Below, piece by piece: positions 24,601 to 33,063 of a DNA stretch of 64,000 bases. The notes under the pieces were generated by a model that worked only from the letters and a program-made list of their open reading frames with translations, was not told where the DNA came from and made no database searches. Within the stretch, counting starts at the first letter, position 1, and each line of letters opens with the position of its first letter. Position numbers and translations under genes: made by a program. The DNA is from JAQBVV01 sp965249205 (GTDB taxonomy: Bacteria > Acidobacteriota > Vicinamibacteria > Vicinamibacterales > UBA2999), in contig CBDFLL010000006.1 in assembly GCA_965249205.1 (NCBI GenBank), positions 248,001 through 312,000 of the forward strand, written 5' to 3'.

Positions 24601-25223
24601 GCGAGGTAGATGGGGTTCCCGAGGGTGCCCGTCACTCGGACGGCGTCGGCTGGATTGAGGTTGCTGAGTCCCAGGTGTTGGAAGACTCCGTAGACGGCCA
24701 CGGGCACGCTGCTCAGAATGATGGCCGTCACCAACCGATCGATCTGTTCCCGCGTCCTCAGGTAACCGGCGATCAAACCAAAGAGCGCCACGTAGCAGAG
24801 CGTCGAATACGCGCCCTCCAGCCTATAGAACGAGCCCCACACGCTCTTCGCCGGGTTGATGGAGAAGAGGGTGCTCACGACGCAGCTGGCGGAGAAGAAC
24901 AGAACGGGTAGGACCAGCGGCAGCGCCAGCCAATGGCGCCAGCGATCGATCAGCGGCTTATCCGGCCCGCGGCGACCGTGTTCCTCGACGGTGAGTACGA
25001 GCCACGCCAGGGCCATCACCCCGACCAGGGAACGGAGCAAGGCGACCTTGACAGGTTCGTAGGTCCGAAAGGTGTGGGCGTTGAAGGCCAGCGGCGCGAC
25101 AATCGCCGAGGCGAGCCACCCCGCTTCGACGATCCCCGCACACACCACGGAAAGCTTCGTTCTCAGGTGGGCACCTTTCGATCTACAGATGAGACAAAGA
25201 CGATAACACCAGCGTCGCGTCAC
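21654..25223 (-). CDS. O-antigen ligase family membrane protein with C-terminal TPR domain
   Basis: About 1,165-1,190 residues. The first ~780 are polytopic and carry the Wzy/WaaL-type periplasmic region (GYGPETLKDVVAAVYRPELV and RAHNETVHAVLTTGLLG). The remaining ~400 form tetratricopeptide repeats (YRLGGRHEAALVLYEKAHSL, NEDSILASLAAAHQAM, QALGSAGDSEEALF). Proteins of this architecture polymerise or ligate surface glycans, or belong to the related O-linked glycosyl transfer group. A GTG at 25148 (VVCAGIVEAGW) fits homologous starts better than the upstream ATG at 25223. No glycosyltransferase cluster is adjacent. Confidence 0.75.
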   Translation of the reverse strand: MTRRWCYRLCLICRSKGAHLRTKLSVVCAGIVEAGWLASAIVAPLAFNAHTFRTYEPVKVALLRSLVGVMALAWLVLTVEEHGRRGPDKPLIDRWRHWLALPLVLPVLFFSASCVVSTLFSINPAKSVWGSFYRLEGAYSTLCYVALFGLIAGYLRTREQIDRLVTAIILSSVPVAVYGVFQHLGLSNLNPADAVRVTGTLGNPIYLASYLILVVPLTLARLVTSLAPGDEHGAGQQRRLGAALLFGAVLAMQAAAILFSGSRGPVVGLAGAAFIAGAVTLPRVRHWLWAPWLGAGALGILLLVAVNLTGPTFLPLLAPVREAPYVGRLTRVLGTEDSTARARILLWDAATELLRRTEPVGIPGDAPAPPDRHHALRPFVGYGPETLKDVVAAVYRPELVRFEGSLRPDRAHNETVHAVLTTGLLGVLAYYVLMISLLTYALGLLGWVGDRASRRTLIPTVVVSGALGVAAAMVLDRTDSPFTFVGLALPFGVVAGVLIYVALQCTRRGAAVERRDGIEHALGLAVFAGIVGHFLDVQYAFSTASTQTYFWVFAGLLVALRRQDVKPGDEAADEREPAAAVPQGTPPQHEGRGAVRHLTKKGARRARKNVRQHRAITPSRATTLDYRQASGLGFMVAMMLVTLTMGFVRYQIPTTSWVALLFVIAWLAGLALVYAGATHRTPGSGRGSASIRVRATVVYAAASLCGSLLYGLIHGLNLSRGPSVTTSASAVTAGAALADDVAMYGFCLTMVMVALAATLTWSQMKNLPWARSARLGLHLPFALLIGGLIWFKNVDVIRADVYFKEAERYRLGGRHEAALVLYEKAHSLDRNEDSILASLAAAHQAMANDASVESSRREFARTEGERVALEARRLNPYSPDTVSNLGRYYLDLGIAVDAARLEDAVVFLQKALALAPFDMELHQLLARAHFMRGETQAAILQLQASLAVDERYFPSWWLLADYHLAMGDVSQSLETLGRGLRVVGNGRDGFVAFVAAGLENRVEAYTAAARPEDLVNTILDATSDRMPDGLVPWAIGRVYTIHGERSQAVPYFEDALPYLERSAQLAPTDVETRIRLAQVYQGLGRLEEALQALGSAGDSEEALFVALELGVKLAGQGLHAQAAEAFEKALASNNPSLAFAAHKSLGMMYFYYLDRMAEGVVHFERAFALDPENAEAPLLRQVIDEYLMR

Positions 25224-25508
25224 CGCCCAGACAGCACATTCGGGGTTGGGCGGTCGGGGCGGGCCTGTATCCGAAAGACGTAAGGGTCTCGATTAACCTT
25301 CTGACACCCACAACGGAGGAGGAGAGCCTACTGGCCCGAGACTACCGCTCCAGCCACGGCTGGAGGGCGTCGAGTAGGCAAGGGTCCCTCCGGTGGCTTA
25401 TCGCGGAACGATTTGACTTTGGGGTGCCGTAAGGCGTACACCCTTGCCTTACTGCGTGGCTGGCCCCGCCCCGCGGTGGAGCGGCTGGCAGGGGCGTGGA
25501 GATTACCA

Positions 25509-26579
25509 ATGGCGTTTCGACTGCCCGTTTTCGTTTTCGACCACCGCGTCTGGCTATTTCTGCTGATTTTGACCTTTCCAGTTGTGGCCCTCGGGGGCTT
25601 CGTGGCGATGAGTATTGGTGAGGGTGAGTTTCGGCAGGCCTTTGGCCGCAACCTGACGCAGATCGCTGAGCGGACGGCGGCGGCGACCGACGCGTATGTC
25701 TTTCGGGCGGTACTCGACGTCGAACGGCTGGCGAGCGTACCGACAGTGCGCAGCGTGGCGGCGGCAGCGTCGCTGCAAGAACCTGATGCCGACCGCATCC
25801 TTGAGCTCGATTCGCAGTGGCAGCAGGAACAGACTCCGCCGCCGGCGCTGATTGGGCCTATGGACAATGCTGCCACGCGATTCCTCCGGGAGGTCGTCGT
25901 TGACGACCCGGTCTTTCTGGAGATCCTACTCGCGGACTGGCACGGACGCCTCGTGGCGGCCTCGGGCATTTCCACGGACTACTACCAAGGTGATGAAACC
26001 TGGTGGAGGGCAGTCGCCGCCACCGGGCGGTTCTGGGTTGGCGACGTTGTCTATGACGAGAGCGCGCGTGCGTTCGGTGTGGAAATCTCGGCTCCGGTGT
26101 CCAGCGGCGAAGCGGCCGGCACGACTGTCGGAGTCGTCAAAGTCCTCGTCGACAGCCGAGAGCTCCTCGCGGGGGTAGGCGGCGTACCTGCCGAGGGAAA
26201 TGCTGAAGCGGCGCTTATCCGCCGTGACGGGTCGATCGTGTTCAACCGACAGGGCGTCGACCCGGACACCGAGTACTACGCGGCGGCCATGCTCCGCGAA
26301 TATCTCGCGTCGTTGAGCTTCGGTGAACCACAGGGGTCGGCGGCATATCCGGCACGCTCGAGCGACGGCACTGACCAAATGATCGCCTTTGCTCAGACAC
26401 AGCTCGCAGACAGCTTCCCCAACCTCCCGTGGGTCGCGGCCGTATCCGCGTCTGAGGCAGAGCTTTTCGCGCCAGTGAGGAACCAGGCGCGCAGCCTGGC
26501 CATCGCCCTGGCGCTCACTGCCGCGCTCGTGCTCTCGTTGGCCCTCTGGTTATCGTCGTCTGGAGGGCGGATCCTGTGA
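25509..26579 (+). CDS. dCache-like sensor protein without output domain
   Basis: From the ATG at 25509 (behind GGAG) the 356-residue product has an N-terminal transmembrane helix (VWLFLLILTFPVVALGGFVA), an extracytoplasmic double-Cache-like segment (AAATDAYVFRAVLDVERLAS, GDETWWRAVAATGRFWVGDV, VGVVKVLVD), and a C-terminal transmembrane helix (LAIALALTAALVLSLAL). Usually a HAMP, kinase, cyclase or chemotaxis domain follows. Here it stops 8 residues after the helix, so it is either truncated or a stand-alone ligand-binding partner. Confidence 0.7.
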   Translation: MAFRLPVFVFDHRVWLFLLILTFPVVALGGFVAMSIGEGEFRQAFGRNLTQIAERTAAATDAYVFRAVLDVERLASVPTVRSVAAAASLQEPDADRILELDSQWQQEQTPPPALIGPMDNAATRFLREVVVDDPVFLEILLADWHGRLVAASGISTDYYQGDETWWRAVAATGRFWVGDVVYDESARAFGVEISAPVSSGEAAGTTVGVVKVLVDSRELLAGVGGVPAEGNAEAALIRRDGSIVFNRQGVDPDTEYYAAAMLREYLASLSFGEPQGSAAYPARSSDGTDQMIAFAQTQLADSFPNLPWVAAVSASEAELFAPVRNQARSLAIALALTAALVLSLALWLSSSGGRIL

Positions 26580-26632
26580 GCTTGGATACCAAACGCCAGC
26601 GGCTAAATTAGCAGAGCTCGTTGAGTACGGTT

Positions 26633-26678
26633 CAGGCACCCAACTGAACCGGTTACGGTTCAGGCACCCAACTGAACG
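26633..26678. repeat. Tandem duplication of a 22-bp unit
   Basis: TACGGTTCAGGCACCCAACTGAAC occurs twice in direct order, starting near 26632 and 26654, separated by CGGT. The second copy encodes the FSWVPEP end of the frameshifted lipoprotein; the first lies just past its stop. Confidence 0.7.
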
Positions 26679-27235
26679 CGCCCGTGTACGTCCTGCAATC
26701 GAGGGCGTCGGTGTTTGCGCTTGGCAAGTAGAGCTGAACGGAAGAAGAAACTGGGTAGGTGAGAAACCGATTGCACTGCGCGCTTTGGCCGGTGCCGAGC
26801 ACCACCGCGGCGCCTTCTTTCAACTGGCATTTCACCATTCGATCGAGCGGACTCCATTCGCCACAGATCTCATAGTCATGGCGATACACCGATGATCTCA
26901 CCTGCGGGTTCTTGAAGCGCCCACCATGTGCCGAGCCTGCTTTGCGGGTTGGTAGAGTTGAAGGCTCGATAAATCGTTGGGCTGCCGGTCACGCGGTATG
27001 CCGCACCTTCGCATAGCGCCCCTTCGCCGGGAGCACCGAGACTGGCATTGACGAGCGCTGGATCGTCGATGGGGATGAAGCCTGAAGGTGTTGGAGTGGC
27101 GGGTTCCCTGCACGGTGTCGCTGGGGTGGCAGCGACTCGCTGTTGCGGCACGGTCGCGCATCCAAGTGCAAACAGAACGGCAACAAGCAGAGGCAATCTG
27201 GCCGCGCGAGCGGTCGAACTCATCATCGGGGCCAA
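26653..27235 (-). pseudogene. Small lipoprotein gene with a frameshift
   Basis: The 5' part (27235 to ~26890) encodes a lipoprotein signal (LPLLVAVLFALGCA) and IYRAFNSTNPQSRLGTWWAL, then QEPAGEI before running into an early stop at 26876. The 3' part in another frame continues logically as SVYRHDYEICGEWSPLDRMV, KCQLKEGAAVVLGTGQSAQC and NRFLTYPVS, ending at 26653. The frames meet near 26885-26900, so one base seems gained (or two lost). The intact product would be ~190 residues, envelope-anchored, of unknown role. The last codons are duplicated in tandem just beyond the stop. Confidence 0.6.
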
Positions 27236-27274
27236 CCTTTTTGAAGCGGGCGTGTGTGACGAAGGCGTCGACCG

Positions 27275-28156
27275 TTACGGTTCGGCGCGTCCGACCTGCG
27301 GACCCAGGTACGTCGTGGAGTATTTCTCCAGATCGTCGACCGTGCGCGCCATGACGACGCGCCCCGCCATGTAGGAAGGCTCCTCGTCGTAGTGGTCCGA
27401 TTCGAAGCCACGCCAATGGCCTTCATACCGTGCTCCGCCTCCACCGCGACGGCGCAGCAGCGCCGTCCCGCAGAAGCGGCTATCGCCAGCGCTCCAGTAT
27501 GAGAGCACCACCCAGCCGTCTTCGGAGACCACTCCCTCCAACGGGTAGTAGACCAGGTGATCATCCCTGGGTGTCCCTGCCTTGCTGTCTTTCCCGAACA
27601 TCCGAACGCGGTCCCGCGTCGTCCAGACATCGAGTGCGTCCTCCTCGAACAGCGTCTCGGAACCGTCTTCTTCCTGTCGCGTCCACCTGGCGTACCAGAC
27701 ACCACCCATCTTTGCGGCAGCCTCGGCGTTGTGGAAATGATCGTGAAACAAGTACCGTTCCCGCTCGAGCCGCCTCGCCTCGGGGCCGGTCATCGGGAGG
27801 GTCGCGGTGAAATACGTTCGGATGTCATCGAGGCTGTTCGCGAAGCTGAGGTCCCGCATGTAGAGCGGCACTTCCAGAGACGCATCGGTCAGGTACGGGA
27901 GCACGATCTTTCCAAGCGCCGACGCATGTCCGACCTCGTAGGGGACCCAGGGGGACTCCAGGCTGGCCGGCGAGAGGATGACCAGAATGGCGAGACACTC
28001 GTCCAGCGCTCTATCCACCGATGAGGTGATCTTGTCTCCCCACCTGATTCTCTTGCTGTCGAGAAAGTGATCCACGCCGAGTTCGGTGAGCACCTCGGTG
28101 ACCTTGGCCGCTTCCGCCTGATCATCGTGTGAGTAGCTGACGAATACTTTCCCCAT
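27275..28156 (-). CDS. TIR-domain protein with beta-rich C-terminal domain
   Basis: 293 residues. TIR fold at 1-130: KVFVSYSHDDQAEAAKVTEV (box 1), DECLAILVILSPASLESPWV (box 2 region) and PYEVGHA, whose Glu is in the position of the NADase catalytic residue. Residues ~150-285 are beta-rich with many Trp and Tyr (GGVWYARWTRQEEDGS, YPLEGVVSEDGWVVLSYW, ARYEGHWRGFESDHY), resembling a small sensor or lipocalin-like barrel. Bacterial TIR proteins often deplete NAD+ in phage defence; that role is inference, as no Thoeris or CBASS partner lies nearby. Start supported by GAGGTG upstream. Confidence 0.75.
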   Translation of the reverse strand: MGKVFVSYSHDDQAEAAKVTEVLTELGVDHFLDSKRIRWGDKITSSVDRALDECLAILVILSPASLESPWVPYEVGHASALGKIVLPYLTDASLEVPLYMRDLSFANSLDDIRTYFTATLPMTGPEARRLERERYLFHDHFHNAEAAAKMGGVWYARWTRQEEDGSETLFEEDALDVWTTRDRVRMFGKDSKAGTPRDDHLVYYPLEGVVSEDGWVVLSYWSAGDSRFCGTALLRRRGGGGARYEGHWRGFESDHYDEEPSYMAGRVVMARTVDDLEKYSTTYLGPQVGRAEP

Positions 28157-28445
28157 GAATCACCTCGACGATCGGTTCACCGCGCCGACGACGATGCGAG
28201 CAGTATACGTTTCCTCATCGACCGTAAGTGGCCGTCGTCGGACACCTTGCCATACAGGCTAGACTCGCCAGGATTGTCCCCTTTCCGATAGACTCTGCGG
28301 CAAGCACACGTAGCCCCGGCGCGGCGTTGGGCGTTATTGTGGCCACGCCACCGTCCGGCCGCGAGCGATGTCGCTGCGCCACTGAACGGACTCGGTAGCC
28401 AGCGTTCTCAACCGGCTCGCCAGATTTCGAAGGAGGGGAAACTCA

Positions 28446-29360
28446 ATGGAAGCAACGAATACCAAGATTCCCGCGGAAGCGGTGGACCTGTACACACGTT
28501 ACATTCACGGTGAGGTCAGTCGTCGCGACTTCTTCGGCGGCGTGAGCCGTTTCGCGGTCGGCGGCCTCACGGCCACGGCGATTGTCGAAGGCTTGATGCC
28601 GAACTATGCGCTTGGGCAGCAGGTGACCAGGGATGACGAGCGCATCACGGCCAGCTATGAAACCGTGCCCTCGCCCGATGGAAACGGGTTCATCCGGGGC
28701 TATCTCGTCCGCCCGTTCGGCGCCGATTCACGAAGCGAAACCCCAGACCGCCTGCCCGGCGTGCTCGTCATTCACGAGAATCGGGGGTTGAATCCGCATA
28801 CCGAGGACGTAGCGCGGCGCTTCGCCCTGGCGAACTTCATGGCGTTTGCACCGGACGCGCTGACCTCGGTCGGTGGCTATCCGAGCGACGACTACAGAGG
28901 CGGCCAGTTGTTCGGGCAGGTTGATCGCGGCAGGATGACCGCGGATTTCGTCGCTGCCGCGCGATGGCTGAAAGCCCGTCCGGACTGCAACGGCAGGATC
29001 GCCTCGACCGGTTTCTGCTTTGGCGGCGGCATGTCCAATAACCTGGCTGTGTTGCTGGGAGCGGATCTGGCAGCGGCCGCCCCGTTCTATGGCGGCGGCC
29101 CCCCGGCGGCGGACGTGCCGAAGATCAGCGCGGCCATGCTCATCCACCACGGCGCCCTCGACACGCGCCTCGTGGAGGCCTATCCCGAATACGAGGCAGC
29201 ACTACAGAGCGCCGGCATCCCGCACGAAGGTCACCTCTACCCGGACTCGGTCCATGGGTTCTTCAACGACGCGACGCCGGCGCGCTACAACAAGGCTGCG
29301 GCGGAGCAGGCATGGACGCGCACCATCGAGTGGTTCAACCAGTACGTGCGCGAAGGCTAG
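28446..29360 (+). CDS. Dienelactone hydrolase family protein, Tat-exported
   Basis: 304 residues behind a strong GGAGGGG. A twin-arginine motif (VSRRDFFGG) precedes a hydrophobic stretch, indicating Tat export. The catalytic triad of dienelactone hydrolases is present: Cys in STGFCFGGG, Asp in HHGALDTR and His in DSVHGFFND. VLVIHENRGLNPHTEDVARR is the conserved oxyanion region. It would hydrolyse lactones or esters in the periplasm; the specific substrate is unknown. No neighbours suggest an aromatic degradation pathway. Confidence 0.85.
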   Translation: MEATNTKIPAEAVDLYTRYIHGEVSRRDFFGGVSRFAVGGLTATAIVEGLMPNYALGQQVTRDDERITASYETVPSPDGNGFIRGYLVRPFGADSRSETPDRLPGVLVIHENRGLNPHTEDVARRFALANFMAFAPDALTSVGGYPSDDYRGGQLFGQVDRGRMTADFVAAARWLKARPDCNGRIASTGFCFGGGMSNNLAVLLGADLAAAAPFYGGGPPAADVPKISAAMLIHHGALDTRLVEAYPEYEAALQSAGIPHEGHLYPDSVHGFFNDATPARYNKAAAEQAWTRTIEWFNQYVREG

Positions 29361-29551
29361 CAACTGCCAGTCCTGAGCCGAGAGCGATTGCCTGGACGAG
29401 CGTGGTGCGCGGCTGAGGCACATGTTCTGGGCGTCGGCGTGCTCATGTGGAAGTACGCCGGCGCCTCGATGTCGGTCGCGGCGGTCTGCCTCATGCCCAT
29501 GTCGGCGGTGACGATGGGCTGCGCCCTGTCGCATTGACGACAGCCGCAATC

Positions 29552-30934
29552 GTGTCCAGACAACTTCGCCGCGATCCCTCGTCCCTTCGGGACCCGGCTG
29601 GCTTCATCTTTCATGAGGACGGCCGCGTCAAGCGCGCGGTCACCGAGTACGGCCTGTCGCACGCGCGCGCGGTGCGCGAGACCGGGTTGATCGATCGGCT
29701 GATCGAGGCGGGGCTACTGCTGCCAGAGACTGAGATCGCGACGAGCCTTGAGGGCCGGCCGGATGTGCGGCTGGTCCTCGAGCACCCGAGGCTTCCGTTC
29801 GTGTCTTATCCGTACGAGTGGCCGTTCCGGGCGATGCAGGCGGCGGCACTGCTCCATCTGGACATCCAGCTTTACGCGCTCGACGCCGGCGTCATGCTGA
29901 GCGATGCCAGCGCCTACAACGTCCAGTTCGTCGGCGCCCGTCCGGTCTTCATCGATCATCTGGCGTTCCGTCCCTACGTGACCGGCGAACTCTGGGCCGG
30001 GCACCGACAGTTCTGCGAGCAGTTTCTGCACCCGCTCCTCCTGCAAAGCCTGTTCGGCGTGGAATACCAGTCTTGGTACCGTGGCCGCCTCGATGGTGTG
30101 CCTGGCGCCGATGTCGCCCGCCTGATGCGCTGGCGCCACGTGCTGCAGTGGAACGTGTTCACCAATGTTGTGCTGCCGGCACGGCTGCAGCGTCTGGCTG
30201 GGAGGCCCGGCGTCGAGCGCCGTATCGCCAGGGCAAAGTTGCCGCGCACGGCGTTGCGCGAGATGCTCTCGTCGTTGCGAAGATGGATAGGGCGTTTGAC
30301 GCCGCGCGGCCTGGGATCGACCACGTGGGCAGCCTACGATGCGCAGGTGCCGGAGGCGGAGGCGGAGACCATTCGCGCGTTCGTCCACGAATTTGTGGAG
30401 AGAGTGGCACCCGGGCTGGTCTGGGATCTGGGCTGCAACGCCGGGCGACACGCCGAAGCGGCGCTTGCGGCGGGCGCGGGGTACGTCATTGGGATAGATA
30501 GCGACGCCGGCGCGCTCGACGGGGCATTCGCGCGCGCCCAGAAACAGCAACTGGCCTTGCTTCCGTTGCTGGTCGATCTGGTCAACCCGTCGCCCGACCA
30601 GGGCTGGCGGGGAAGCGAACGGGCAAGCCTCATGGCTCGCGGGCGACCTGATGCGCTGCTGGCTCTCGCGGTCGTGCACCACATCGCCATCGCGCGAAAC
30701 GTGCCGCTCGATGAGATCGTCACGCTCCTGACGACACTGGCGCCGGAAGGGGTCATCGGGTTCGTGCCACCCACCGACCGGCGCGCCCAGGCGCTCTTCA
30801 GGGGACGCGAAGACATTTTCCGTGCGTACACGCTCGAGAATCTTGTGTCGCTGCTCCAGTCCCAGGCACGGATCACGCGACAGCAAACAATACCTGGAAG
30901 CGATCGGGTACTGTTATCGTTCTCTACACGATGA
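29552..30934 (+). CDS. Class I SAM-dependent methyltransferase with large N-terminal region
   Basis: About 460 residues from a GTG at 29552 (a TTG at 29534 is possible). The C-terminal third has the SAM-binding motif LVWDLGCNAGRHAEAALAAG, the acidic end of motif II (VIGIDSDAG) and ALLALAVVHHIAIARNVPLD. The N-terminal part (FHEDGRVKRAVTEYGLSHAR, MLSDASAYNVQFVG, PVFIDHLAF) is typical of a nodulation/glycan-associated methyltransferase group. The stop overlaps the next gene's ATGA start, giving an operon with the small membrane protein and the sulfatase-fold enzyme. Confidence 0.75.
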   Translation: MSRQLRRDPSSLRDPAGFIFHEDGRVKRAVTEYGLSHARAVRETGLIDRLIEAGLLLPETEIATSLEGRPDVRLVLEHPRLPFVSYPYEWPFRAMQAAALLHLDIQLYALDAGVMLSDASAYNVQFVGARPVFIDHLAFRPYVTGELWAGHRQFCEQFLHPLLLQSLFGVEYQSWYRGRLDGVPGADVARLMRWRHVLQWNVFTNVVLPARLQRLAGRPGVERRIARAKLPRTALREMLSSLRRWIGRLTPRGLGSTTWAAYDAQVPEAEAETIRAFVHEFVERVAPGLVWDLGCNAGRHAEAALAAGAGYVIGIDSDAGALDGAFARAQKQQLALLPLLVDLVNPSPDQGWRGSERASLMARGRPDALLALAVVHHIAIARNVPLDEIVTLLTTLAPEGVIGFVPPTDRRAQALFRGREDIFRAYTLENLVSLLQSQARITRQQTIPGSDRVLLSFSTR

Positions 30935-31140
30935 CGCTCATCCTCATCGGCGTACTCCTGCTGTTGGTTCTGACTCCTTCGGTGGAAGCCTATGTCGATC
31001 CCGGCACGGGCGGCATGCTCGTGCAGTTGCTGCTTGGAGGGGTGATGGCGGGGCTCGTCCTGTTCCGTTCGGGATTGCGGCGAGTGGCCGGCTGGTTCCA
31101 GCGGTCCCCCCGTCAGGTCGACGACCACTCCAAGCAGTGA
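30931..31140 (+). CDS. Small membrane protein (AYVDPGTGGM family)
   Basis: 69 residues: an N-terminal hydrophobic helix, then AYVDPGTGGMLVQLLLGGVM as a second helix and a short basic tail. The A-Y-(V/I)-D-P-G-T-G motif is characteristic of small proteins in polysaccharide gene clusters next to a methyltransferase and a sulfatase/phosphoethanolamine-type enzyme. It is coupled by ATGA to the gene before and by TGATG to the gene after. Function unknown; probably part of an inner-membrane complex. Confidence 0.75.
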   Translation: MTLILIGVLLLLVLTPSVEAYVDPGTGGMLVQLLLGGVMAGLVLFRSGLRRVAGWFQRSPRQVDDHSKQ

Positions 31141-32927
31141 TGGCGCCGTCCGAACGGTCAGGGCGAGACGCGCTGATAGACGTTGCCGCCGCGGTCTTTC
31201 CACCTGTCATTCTGTTCCTCGTTCCGTTCAACGACATTCTGTTCACCAACGTCGAGGATCTGCTTTACAACACGACTCTCGTCCGAGCGTTCTTCATCGC
31301 CGGAGTCGCCACGTGGGCCGGAGGGTTTTTTGTGGTGCGCCGTTTCCAGGGGCGCGTCGTCGCGCGGCTCTGGCTGGCGTTGCCATGGACGGTGCTGTTG
31401 CTTGACGTGCTTGGCGCGGCGGTGGAGCGCCGGTCCGAGCGGCTGGATGTCGCCGTCTTCATCGACACGGTTGTTCTTCTTACCGTCGTGATCGCCGCCT
31501 TCAGGATTCCCTGGGGCTCCATACGAGCGGTCGCAGCGGCTGCCGGCTTTGCGCTGCTGGTGCACGGACTTATAGCGCATGCGTCATTTGTCGGGGAGCT
31601 ACCCCTGGATCTCGTGGTGGGCGGGACGATAGCGGGCTCGGTACCACCGACACCGGGAAGAGATGCCCCGGGCAACGTGTACCACATCCTGCTCGATGCC
31701 TATCAAAGCGAGGCATTCAGCTTTTCGGGTGCAGATGCCGCGCGACGCTTTCCAGGGTTTACGTTTTTCAGCCGCTTCAACACGAACTTTCCGAGTACTT
31801 CGTCCTCCGAGCCGGCGCTCATTGAGGGCCGGTTTCCTCGGCCGGGCATGTCGATTGAGGAATGGCCGGCAAGAGCCCTCCGGACGGGGTTCTGGTCAGA
31901 TCTTGCAGCCGCTGACGTGGGCCTCTGGCTGTACCCGTATAACGGATCGCTCTGCCACGAACGAGCGGTGCAGTGCGTCACGAGCGCGGACCTCGAGCGA
32001 GACGCCGGGGCCACCGTGACACGAGACACGACGATCGACCTCTGGGCGTTGCGTCTGCTTCCGGGGTCCGTTCGCCGCGCGCTCAGTGTGGAGTCGAGTG
32101 GCGCCGCCGATACCGAGAACTTTTCGGCGACCAGCGCCGCACGTGTCCTGCTTGGCCGCGGTGCCGACGAATCGCCGCAGTCAGGGATACGATCCCTTCC
32201 GAGGCAATATTTCAATTTGAAACAGTTCGATAGGCTGTTGACCGACGAGGCCATGCGGCCCGCGCGCGGGCAGTACGTGTACTATCACGCGCTCATTCCA
32301 CATCACGACTACATACTGAACGAGCGATGTGAGCCGGTGCCAGAACCGCGTTATGGCATCGATGAGTACTGGGCATTCGTCGGGTGCGCGAATCTGATGA
32401 TCGATCGTTTCGCCGAACGGCTGCGCGAACTCGGTCGCCGGGACGACGCCCTCATCATCGTCCACGCGGATCACGGCGACCCGAACTTTATCGCCGCGCC
32501 GGTGGAATGGATGAAGGGCGACGCTTCTCGCGTGCTGGATCCCGGCGCACGGCGGTATCAGGCGGTGGACACAACGTATGCAGAAGACTACGACGCGTAC
32601 CTGCGGCTCTGGAGCGGCGACTCCGCGGCATGGCGGTCCTTCGCCGTCGAGCAGTTCTCGTCGGGGCTTTTGCTCGTGAAGAGGCCCGATGCCTCGGTGT
32701 ACTCGGAAGATACACGGCCAGTTCAGCTCCTCGATATTGCTCCAACCGTCCTTGCGCACTTCGGTCGCGAGGCGAGTTCGTACCCGGGGTTGTCCATTCC
32801 GGTCGTCCCGCCAGACCGCGAGATGGTGTTCTACGCGCACGCCCGCGAATTTGACGGAAAGTTCTCTCGATACCGACTGACGACCGACGGCTGGCACTTC
32901 GTCGAGGATGTGCCCGTGCGTCCGTAG
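31140..32927 (+). CDS. Membrane-bound sulfatase / alkaline-phosphatase-fold enzyme
   Basis: 595 residues starting at ATG 31140, overlapping the previous stop. Residues 1-150 hold several transmembrane helices (FPPVILFLVPFNDILFTNVE, LALPWTVLLLDVLGAAV). The periplasmic part shows GNVYHILLDAYQSEAF (first metal Asp), NTNFPSTSS with the nucleophile region, YHALIPHHDYIL, and DDALIIVHADHGDPNF (metal Asp/His). This is the layout of LTA-synthase/phosphoethanolamine-transferase-like enzymes that modify surface glycans. Substrate not predictable. Confidence 0.75.
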   Translation: MAPSERSGRDALIDVAAAVFPPVILFLVPFNDILFTNVEDLLYNTTLVRAFFIAGVATWAGGFFVVRRFQGRVVARLWLALPWTVLLLDVLGAAVERRSERLDVAVFIDTVVLLTVVIAAFRIPWGSIRAVAAAAGFALLVHGLIAHASFVGELPLDLVVGGTIAGSVPPTPGRDAPGNVYHILLDAYQSEAFSFSGADAARRFPGFTFFSRFNTNFPSTSSSEPALIEGRFPRPGMSIEEWPARALRTGFWSDLAAADVGLWLYPYNGSLCHERAVQCVTSADLERDAGATVTRDTTIDLWALRLLPGSVRRALSVESSGAADTENFSATSAARVLLGRGADESPQSGIRSLPRQYFNLKQFDRLLTDEAMRPARGQYVYYHALIPHHDYILNERCEPVPEPRYGIDEYWAFVGCANLMIDRFAERLRELGRRDDALIIVHADHGDPNFIAAPVEWMKGDASRVLDPGARRYQAVDTTYAEDYDAYLRLWSGDSAAWRSFAVEQFSSGLLLVKRPDASVYSEDTRPVQLLDIAPTVLAHFGREASSYPGLSIPVVPPDREMVFYAHAREFDGKFSRYRLTTDGWHFVEDVPVRP

Positions 32928-33063
32928 ACAGTCATCCAATCGCGGTTCGCGCCGGGCACCGATCCTCGGGAGGCGGCGCACCAACTCAGTCGGTGCGGTC
33001 CCGACGCGCCGCAGGCGGTCTCGGTGACGACCGTAGGCAGTCTCACCCCGAGGATTGAGTGAG

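Noticed and set aside
27275..28156. Thoeris or CBASS defence system around the TIR gene
   Set aside because: No ThsA/SIR2, nucleotidyltransferase or SAVED gene in the neighbourhood.
29445..29537. 30-codon ORF MWKYAGASMSVAAVC... before the methyltransferase
   Set aside because: No clear ribosome site or conserved partner; it overlaps possible starts of the next gene.
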